Shown piece by piece: positions 7,787 through 12,850 of a stretch of DNA of 15,219 nt (positions are counted from its first letter, which is position 1; each line of letters begins with the position of its first letter). Position numbers and translations under genes: made by a program. This stretch comes from DATHSY01 sp046729855. GTDB taxonomy: Bacteria > Actinomycetota > UBA4738 > HRBIN12. The notes under the pieces were generated by a model, which searched no databases, was not told where the DNA came from, and saw nothing but the letters and a program-made list of their open reading frames with translations. Location: NCBI GenBank assembly GCA_046729855.1, contig JBKPHM010000116.1, positions 1 through 15,219 on the forward strand, read 5' to 3'.

Positions 7787-7805
7787 CGCCGAACGCGGTT
7801 CGCCG
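7787..7805. promoter_or_regulatory. Interrupted palindrome upstream of the small-gene/CBS operon
   Basis: CGAAC-GCG-GTTCG, with matching outer CG pairs, makes a 19-bp near-palindrome. It ends 17 nt before the -10 box at 7823 and so covers the likely -35 region. It could be an operator, or chance in GC-rich DNA. Confidence 0.2.
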
Positions 7806-7822
7806 ACATTCGGGGGTGTGGC

Positions 7823-7828
7823 TAGACT
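7823..7828 (+). promoter_or_regulatory. Probable -10 box for the small-gene/CBS operon
   Basis: TAGACT is followed by 8 nt and then ATG 7837. The spacing is 2 nt longer than at the other four starts, so the leader would be absent or one to two bases. No Shine-Dalgarno sequence precedes the ATG, which supports initiation without one. Confidence 0.4.
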
Positions 7829-7836
7829 CCCCCGGG

Positions 7837-8091
7837 ATGGCTCTCTTAAACGGATCATCGGAGCAACTCCTCCACGCGATCGAGGAGTTCGAACGCGTCG
7901 CCGACGGGCTCACGCCCGAGGAGGCGGCTCGCGGGTTCGACGAGGCGACGCTACAGGTCTTCTGGCAGCGCTGGCCGCACGTCAGCTCGTGGGCGGGCCA
8001 ACTCTGGCGGCGCCTGAACGTCGACCTCGCTGACGCAGCGACGCCCGTCGAGGAATCAGAGCACCACGAGATCGGCGGCGAGGGCGGATGA
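7837..8091 (+). CDS. Small hypothetical protein, 84 residues
   Basis: I do not recognise this protein. It is soluble and probably helical, with an acidic first half (LLHAIEEFERVADGLTPEEAARGFDE cannot be matched to a family by eye), a tryptophan-rich middle (FWQRWPHVSSWAGQLWRR, about residues 42-59) and a polar, disordered-looking tail. It has no signal peptide, membrane span or cysteine pair. It is supported as a gene by the -10 box just upstream, by GC-rich third positions, and by lying 19 nt before the CBS gene in the same direction. The stop at 8089-8091 precedes that gene's strong ribosome-binding site. Confidence 0.6.
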   Translation: MALLNGSSEQLLHAIEEFERVADGLTPEEAARGFDEATLQVFWQRWPHVSSWAGQLWRRLNVDLADAATPVEESEHHEIGGEGG

Positions 8092-8100
8092 TCGCGACGC

Positions 8101-8107
8101 GGGAGGG
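8101..8107 (+). promoter_or_regulatory. Shine-Dalgarno site of the CBS gene
   Basis: GGGAGGG lies 3 nt before ATG 8111. It contrasts with the first gene of this operon, which has none, and fits internal operon genes using conventional initiation. Confidence 0.5.
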
Positions 8108-8110
8108 CCG

Positions 8111-8491
8111 ATGCCGAGCCTGAACGAGATCATGTCCCGTGACGTCTTCGCTGTCGCAGGAGACACGACGGTTGCCGAGGTCACTCGGGCGATGCTGAAG
8201 GGGCGGGTCGGCTCGGCCGTCGTGATGGAAGGACGGTTCCTCGCGGGGATCTTCACCGAGCGCGACGTGGTCCGCGCGGCCGCGTCGGGCGGCGACCTGA
8301 GCGCGGCCAAGGTCTCGGAGTGGATGACGCCCGATCCCGTCACCGCACCGCCGGACACCGACTCTGAGGATGCTGCCGAGTCGATGATGGCGCAGGGGTT
8401 CCGTCACCTGCCGGTCGTCGACGGCAACAACCTGGTCGGGATCGTCAGCCTGCGAGACATCCTGCGGACCCACGTCCGCCGCGCCGGCTAG
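8111..8491 (+). CDS. Two-CBS-domain protein
   Basis: This 126-residue protein consists of a CBS pair and little else. The first repeat (about residues 7-62) runs from IMSRDVFAVAGDTTVAEVTRAM to LAGIFTERDVVR. The second (about 70-124) runs from VSEWMTPDPVTAPPDTDSEDA to LPVVDGNNLVGIVSLRDILR. Such pairs bind adenine nucleotides (AMP, ATP, NAD, S-adenosylmethionine) and act as energy or ligand sensors, often on a partner enzyme. The ends VxxMTxxPVT and VGIVSxRDIL are textbook. It follows the small unknown gene in one operon. Its stop TAG shares the palindrome CTAG with the stop of the convergent amidase gene, so the two overlap by 4 nt. The partner and ligand are unknown. Confidence 0.88.
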   Translation: MPSLNEIMSRDVFAVAGDTTVAEVTRAMLKGRVGSAVVMEGRFLAGIFTERDVVRAAASGGDLSAAKVSEWMTPDPVTAPPDTDSEDAAESMMAQGFRHLPVVDGNNLVGIVSLRDILRTHVRRAG

Positions 8492-9909
8492 ATCGCCGGG
8501 CGCTCTTTCGCCCACGGCCGGACGCGCTCGTACGCCGCGCCGGCTTGGAACACCGCCACGTCGTCGTACGTCTTGCCGACGATCTGAATGCCCGTCGGGA
8601 CGCCGTTCGAGGCAAGGCCCGATGGCACCGCCAGCACCGGTGATCGGTTGCAGATGTTGAACGCGTACGAAATGAACGCGTCGTCGACATCCGTGTGCTC
8701 GACGCCGTCGACCTCATACCCGTGATCGACGTAATCGTTACCGGCGACGAACCCCGTCACCGCAACCGTCGGACAGATCAGGACGTCGTAGCGATCCAGT
8801 ATCTCGCCGAGCGAGCCGGAGATACGCGCCTCGAGCTCGAGCGCATCGTACGCGCTCGTCGTCGCCGCGACGGCAGCGTACTTCTCCGCGAGGTCCCACG
8901 CGTACGCCGTGTACTCGTCACGCCGCTCGGGATGCGCGAGCATGTCGGCCACGAACATCTGCGCCCAGTGCGTGTACGCCGCGCGCCGCAGGTCCTCGAG
9001 CCGCCACGGAAGTTCGACCTCCTTCACGACGGCGCCCGCCCCGCGGAAGGCATCGGCCGCTGTCCGGGTGTTCGCGACAACCTCCGGATCGACGTCGAAG
9101 CAGCCGAGGTCGACCGACAGCGCGACCCGCCAGCCATCGATGCTGCCGAAAGCATCGGGGATCGTCGGCGCCGGACGGACGGATGCGCCGTCGCGAGGGT
9201 GCGGCCCGGAGAGCTGGTTTTGGAACAGCGCCACGTCCGCGACCGTGCGCGCCAGCGGGCCGTCCGAGCAGTAGTGGTCGAGGTTCCACGGCGGATCGCC
9301 CGGGTTGCGGCCGAGGGGCGGCTTGAACCCGACGACCCCGCAGAACGACGCTGGAATCCGGATCGATCCGCCGATGTCCGAGCCGCTGGCCAGCGTGGTC
9401 GAGCCGGCCGCGAGCGCCGCGCCCGAGCCGCCAGAGGACCCGCCGGGCGTGTACTTCGGGTTCCAGGGGTTCCGCGTGATGCCCCACAGCTTGGAGTGCG
9501 TCCACCCAGCGGTCGAGAACTCCGGCGTGGTCGAGCGAGCATGAACGATCGCGCCCGAGGCGAAGATCCGTTCGGCGACCGGCGCGGTGTGGTCGGCGAC
9601 GACCCCTCGCATCGTGAGCGAGGCGTTCTCCCAGGGCCAGCCCTCGACGGCGACCTCGTCCTTCAATGCGACGGGGATCCCCTCGAGAGGTCGCGGAGCT
9701 GGACCGTCGCCCGCATACCGCCGCTCCGCTTCCTTCGCCTGCTCCAGCGCCTGGTCGAAGAACGTGTAGGTGAAGGCGTTGATCACGGGCTCGACCCGCT
9801 CGGCCCGCGCGATCACGGCAGACACCAGCTCGACGGGCGACAGGTCCCGGCTCCGGAAGCGCGCCAACGCGTCGGAGGCTGAGAAGTAGTGGAGCTCGTC
9901 GTCAGGCAT
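8488..9909 (-). CDS. Amidase-signature family amidohydrolase
   Basis: This 473-residue cytoplasmic enzyme should hydrolyse an amide bond. It carries the full Ser-cisSer-Lys triad: Lys83 in PVALKDEV, cis-Ser158 in TPGGSSGGSG, and nucleophile Ser182 in GSDIGGSIRIPA. The spacings of 75 and 24 residues match GatA and other family members. FCGVVGFKP and the late DVLICPTVAV are also family blocks. There is no gatB or gatC nearby, so a catabolic amidase is more likely than a glutamyl-tRNA amidotransferase subunit. GGAG lies 10 nt before ATG 9909. Upstream on the same strand lie the remains of a YtcJ-type amidohydrolase, whose stop is 68 nt before this start; the two may once have formed one operon. 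The substrate is unknown. Confidence 0.92.
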   Translation of the reverse strand: MPDDELHYFSASDALARFRSRDLSPVELVSAVIARAERVEPVINAFTYTFFDQALEQAKEAERRYAGDGPAPRPLEGIPVALKDEVAVEGWPWENASLTMRGVVADHTAPVAERIFASGAIVHARSTTPEFSTAGWTHSKLWGITRNPWNPKYTPGGSSGGSGAALAAGSTTLASGSDIGGSIRIPASFCGVVGFKPPLGRNPGDPPWNLDHYCSDGPLARTVADVALFQNQLSGPHPRDGASVRPAPTIPDAFGSIDGWRVALSVDLGCFDVDPEVVANTRTAADAFRGAGAVVKEVELPWRLEDLRRAAYTHWAQMFVADMLAHPERRDEYTAYAWDLAEKYAAVAATTSAYDALELEARISGSLGEILDRYDVLICPTVAVTGFVAGNDYVDHGYEVDGVEHTDVDDAFISYAFNICNRSPVLAVPSGLASNGVPTGIQIVGKTYDDVAVFQAGAAYERVRPWAKERPAI

Positions 9910-9977
9910 CGCTCAGCTTCTCCACGTCGTCGCGTTGACGCGTCTCCGCATACATCGATGAGCGTGTTTGGGCCGCG

Positions 9978-10305
9978 TCACCATACGCCGATCCGCCCCT
10001 TCACGACGATCAACGTCGCACGTACCTTCTCCCGACGTTCGGGCATCAGACCGGCGGGATCGTCGCTGAGCACTACGAGATCTGCGTCCTGGAGCGTCCG
10101 AACTGAGCGCCGGACGAAGCCCGCGACGAATCATCGTTCGCAGCGGATATGCACGCGACGACCGTTTCCCGAGTACATCCCTATACGCCTCTCCCTCAGC
10201 CAAAAGGAAGGCAGGTTGTGTCACTGGGACGATCCTATGGGACGACATGTTGTCCAGGGCGGACGCATCGGGCAGCGTGCAGTGCTCGATCCGATGACGT
10301 CTCCT
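9978..10305 (-). pseudogene. Decayed YtcJ-type amidohydrolase (Amidohydrolase_3), internal deletion and frameshift
   Basis: The 438-nt gap between the amidase and MFS genes holds remains of a metal-dependent hydrolase. In one minus-strand frame, from about 10305 to 10090, it reads HRIEHCTLPD, then IVPVTQPAFLL, then RAYPLRTMIRRGLRPALSSDAP. This is the later part of a YtcJ-like TIM-barrel, with the HRIEH and SDAP motifs. From 10088, one base out of frame, it reads DADLVVLSDDP, then VRATLIVVKGRIGVW and a stop at 9978, the standard amidohydrolase C-terminus. By family knowledge roughly 80-100 residues between these blocks are missing, and so is the whole N-terminal half, whose place is taken by the MFS gene. 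It cannot make a working enzyme. Confidence 0.75.
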
Positions 10306-10314
10306 TGTGTCCGC

Positions 10315-10344
10315 CCCGCCCGGCGGCCTACGGGCCCGGGCGGG
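10315..10344 (-). terminator. Hairpin just after the MFS gene
   Basis: Arms CCCGCCCGG (10315-10323) and CCGGGCGGG (10336-10344) form a perfect 9-bp, almost all-GC stem with a 12-nt loop, beginning 4 nt past the MFS stop codon. No T run follows on the minus strand, so it may be a factor-assisted or transcript-end-protecting hairpin rather than a classic intrinsic terminator. Confidence 0.4.
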
Positions 10345-10347
10345 CTC

Positions 10348-11637
10348 TCAGGCAACGCGTGGGCCGGTCACAGCGCCGGCGAAAGATCCGTCGCGCTCGG
10401 GGTCGCGGGCGCCGGGGATGAACATGAACCCGATCGTGACCGCGGCGCCCGCGACGCCGGCGACGATCAAGGTCACGTCGACGCCGAACGCAGCCGCGGC
10501 CGGGCCCACGATCGCGAACGAGAGCGGCACGCCGGCGATCGAGATCAACCAGTCGAGGCTGGTGACCCGGCCGAGAAGCCTCGAGGGGACCAGGCGCTGC
10601 ACCATCGTGATCCAGATCACGATCAGCAGGGTGATGCTCGCCTCGGCGATCAGTGCCACGAGCATCGCCTGCCACAACCGCGTGACGATCCCGAACCCCG
10701 CCGTCATGAGCATCCCGACCGCCCAGGCGACGTACAGGACGCTGATCGGCCGGCGTGGCAGCGAGCCGAGCTGCCCCATCGCGAGCGCCGCCCCCACGGA
10801 CCCGACACCGCCAGCGCCGAACACCAGACCGAGGGCCGCGGCCGAGCCGTGCAGCTCGTTCTTGACGACGAACGGGACGAGCACCTCCCACGGTCCCCAC
10901 GTGACGAGCAGGCTCAAGGTGGCGGCGACCATCGCGGCCCAGAGCCACGTACGCTGCCGAACGTACCGGAAGCCGATCCTCAGATCCGCCCACACGGACC
11001 CGCGCTCCTCGTCGGCCGGGCGCGCGCGACGGATGCGCATCGAGGCGATCGTCACGGCGGAGACCGCGAACGTGCCGGCGTCAACGATGAAGGCCCATCC
11101 GGCTCCGATCGCCGCGACGACGACGCCACCGACGACCGGACCGATCAACGTGTACGAGACCGGACGCACGAACTGCGCGAGCGAGTTCGCCTCGACAAGC
11201 AGGTCATCGGGCACGATCGTCGGAACGATCGACGAGAACGCCGGACCGAAGATCGCCTGACCCGCGCCGTAGACGACGGCGATCGCGACCAGCCGCGCGG
11301 GCGTCAGCGCGTCCGTGAGGGCGAGGATCCCGATCGCACCGATGGCGGCGCCACGGATGACGTCGCCCGCGATCATCAGGTGCCGCCGATCCATCCGGTC
11401 CGCGAGGACGCCGCTGCCGAGCAGGAGCAGCACCTGCGGGGCGCTCCACGCGAGCCCCACCATCGCGAGGAGCGTCGGCGAGCGCGACAGCTGGTAGGCC
11501 TGCCACGCGACCGCAACGGTGTAGATGCCGTCGCCCACCATCGAGACGGTGAGCCCCGTCCACATCAAGGCGAAGTCGCGGATCCTCAGCGGTCGGAGGA
11601 TCCCGAGCCGATCCATCAGGTCTCGGGCGGCAGCCAC
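10348..11637 (-). CDS. Major facilitator superfamily exporter (MFS_3/EntS-like)
   Basis: This is a 429-residue inner-membrane protein with about 11-12 hydrophobic segments. The cytoplasmic loop between spans 2 and 3 carries the drug/proton antiporter motif GVLADRMDRR (residues 76-85). A charged central loop (RIRRARPADEERGSVWADLRIGF region) divides the halves. Overall it looks like the MFS_3 group, which includes the enterobactin exporter EntS and macrolide efflux proteins, so proton-driven export of a small molecule is likely; the substrate is unknown. GTG 11637 is chosen because a -10 box lies 6 nt upstream. ATG 11616 would shorten it by 7 residues, and a longer reading from 11682 would run through the -10 box. 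It is divergent from pilT and has no co-oriented partner except the broken amidohydrolase downstream. Confidence 0.85.
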   Translation of the reverse strand: MAAARDLMDRLGILRPLRIRDFALMWTGLTVSMVGDGIYTVAVAWQAYQLSRSPTLLAMVGLAWSAPQVLLLLGSGVLADRMDRRHLMIAGDVIRGAAIGAIGILALTDALTPARLVAIAVVYGAGQAIFGPAFSSIVPTIVPDDLLVEANSLAQFVRPVSYTLIGPVVGGVVVAAIGAGWAFIVDAGTFAVSAVTIASMRIRRARPADEERGSVWADLRIGFRYVRQRTWLWAAMVAATLSLLVTWGPWEVLVPFVVKNELHGSAAALGLVFGAGGVGSVGAALAMGQLGSLPRRPISVLYVAWAVGMLMTAGFGIVTRLWQAMLVALIAEASITLLIVIWITMVQRLVPSRLLGRVTSLDWLISIAGVPLSFAIVGPAAAAFGVDVTLIVAGVAGAAVTIGFMFIPGARDPERDGSFAGAVTGPRVA

Positions 11638-11643
11638 CGGTCG

Positions 11644-11649
11644 AGGATA
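11644..11649 (-). promoter_or_regulatory. Probable -10 box for a leaderless MFS transcript
   Basis: On the minus strand TATCCT is followed by 6 nt and then GTG 11637, the same layout as at 638, 718 and 7682. It decides between GTG 11637 and the other starts. Confidence 0.5.
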
Positions 11650-11685
11650 CGAGCGAGGACAACCGCCAGAGCCCCGAGCCATCCC

Positions 11686-11720
11686 GGGACGCGCTCCTCA
11701 AGGCCGCGCTCGGGCGTCCC
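11686..11720. promoter_or_regulatory. Inverted repeat upstream of pilT
   Basis: GGGACGC (11686-11692) pairs with GCGTCCC (11714-11720), and GCGCTC occurs twice between and beside the arms. It lies in the 121-nt gap between the divergent MFS and pilT genes, about 40 nt before the pilT start. It could be an operator or a leader hairpin; there is no clear -10 box for pilT. Confidence 0.2.
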
Positions 11721-11758
11721 GAAGCCTTCAGGGACGTCACCCGAGGAACGAACCCGGC

Positions 11759-12847
11759 ATGGATGCCGCCGACCTGCTGCGCTACGCCGTCGAGAGAGGT
11801 GCGAGCGACCTCCACCTCTCGGCCGGCAGCGTGCCCTTCATCCGCGTCGATGGCGAGCTGCTCCCCGCCGCGTTCCCCGTGCTGGACGCCGGCGAGACCC
11901 AGGCGATCGCTCACGCCCTGATGCCGCTGCACAAGCGCGAGGAGTTCGCCCGCACCAACGACGCCGACTTCGCATACACGCTGGACGCCGTCGGGCGGTT
12001 CCGCGTCAACGTCCTCCGCCAACGCGGCACGGTGTCGCTCGCGATCAGGCAGGTGGCCACCGAGGGTCAGACCTTCTCCGAGCTCCAACTGCCGCCGGTC
12101 GTCCAGACGCTCTGCGAGTCCAAACACGGGCTCGTGCTGGTGACGGGTCCTACCGGCGCCGGCAAGACCACGACGATCGCCGCGATGATCGGCTTTATCA
12201 ACCGCACGCGCCGCGCCCACATCGTGACGATCGAGGACCCCATCGAGGTCGTGCACTATGACGACCTCTCGATGATCTGGCAGCGTGAGGTCGGATCGGA
12301 CACCCAGTCCTACGGGGCGGGGCTCAAGCAGGCCTTGCGACAGGACCCTGACGTTATCTTCCTCGGCGAGGTCCGCGATTCCGAGTCCGCGATGTCGGCT
12401 GTCCAAGCGGCGCAGACCGGACACCTGGTCCTGTCGACGATGCACACGACCGACGCCACCGAGACGGTCCATCGCTTCGTTGAGCTGTTCCCGAACCGCG
12501 AACAGGACGCGGTCCGCAATGCTCTCGCCGGCGCGCTCCGCGGGATCGTGTCGCAGCGGCTCCTCGAGCGGATCGACGGCCGCGGTCGAATCCCCGCGGT
12601 GGAGATCCTGATCAACAACGGCCGCGTCACCGACCGCATCGTCGATCCGGACGCGGGCGACCTCGTGGACGTGATCGCCGAGGGCCGGTACGACGGCATG
12701 CAGACGTTCGACGAGGCGCTGATCGAGATGGTGCAGACGGGCGTGGTCGCCGAAGACGACGCCCGCGCGGCTGCGACGAACCCGCACGATCTCGGCCTTG
12801 CGCTCGCCGGGGCCCAGCACGCCTCGCCGGTCGCGCAGGGGGCCTGA
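11759..12847 (+). CDS. pilT: Type IV pilus retraction ATPase PilT
   Basis: This 362-residue cytoplasmic hexameric ATPase pulls pilin subunits back into the membrane, or drives a related machine. The start MDAADLLRYAVERGASDLHLSAG is the classic PilT N-terminus. The Walker A motif GPTGAGKTTT is at residues 130-139 (Lys136), the Asp box is IVTIEDPIEVVH, Walker B is VIFLGEVRDSE (Glu204), and the His box is HLVLSTMHTTDA. The C-terminal GMQTFDEAL is also typical. The usual AIRNLI-like stretch is replaced by VTDRIVDPD, a departure from well-studied PilTs. GAGG lies 12 nt before ATG 11759. No pilB, pilC or pilin gene is in view; those may lie beyond the window. It is followed after 3 nt by the pseudo-cyclase ATPase. 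Confidence 0.9.
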   Translation: MDAADLLRYAVERGASDLHLSAGSVPFIRVDGELLPAAFPVLDAGETQAIAHALMPLHKREEFARTNDADFAYTLDAVGRFRVNVLRQRGTVSLAIRQVATEGQTFSELQLPPVVQTLCESKHGLVLVTGPTGAGKTTTIAAMIGFINRTRRAHIVTIEDPIEVVHYDDLSMIWQREVGSDTQSYGAGLKQALRQDPDVIFLGEVRDSESAMSAVQAAQTGHLVLSTMHTTDATETVHRFVELFPNREQDAVRNALAGALRGIVSQRLLERIDGRGRIPAVEILINNGRVTDRIVDPDAGDLVDVIAEGRYDGMQTFDEALIEMVQTGVVAEDDARAAATNPHDLGLALAGAQHASPVAQGA

Positions 12848-12850
12848 GGC

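Noticed and set aside
4960..7809. 949-codon open frame on the minus strand in another frame of the phosphatase gene
   Set aside because: Its composition is low-complexity Arg/Gly/Ala, while the overlapping frame carries every motif of the MASE1-PAS-SpoIIE-HATPase protein.
8488..9909. GatA subunit of the glutamyl-tRNA amidotransferase
   Set aside because: The catalytic triad alone does not separate GatA from other amidases; there is no gatB or gatC nearby, and the upstream amidohydrolase relic favours a catabolic amidase.
9913..10248. A 111-residue intact minus-strand gene
   Set aside because: Only its first part matches an amidohydrolase; the second part is out-of-frame reading of the family's C-terminus, so it is part of a pseudogene.
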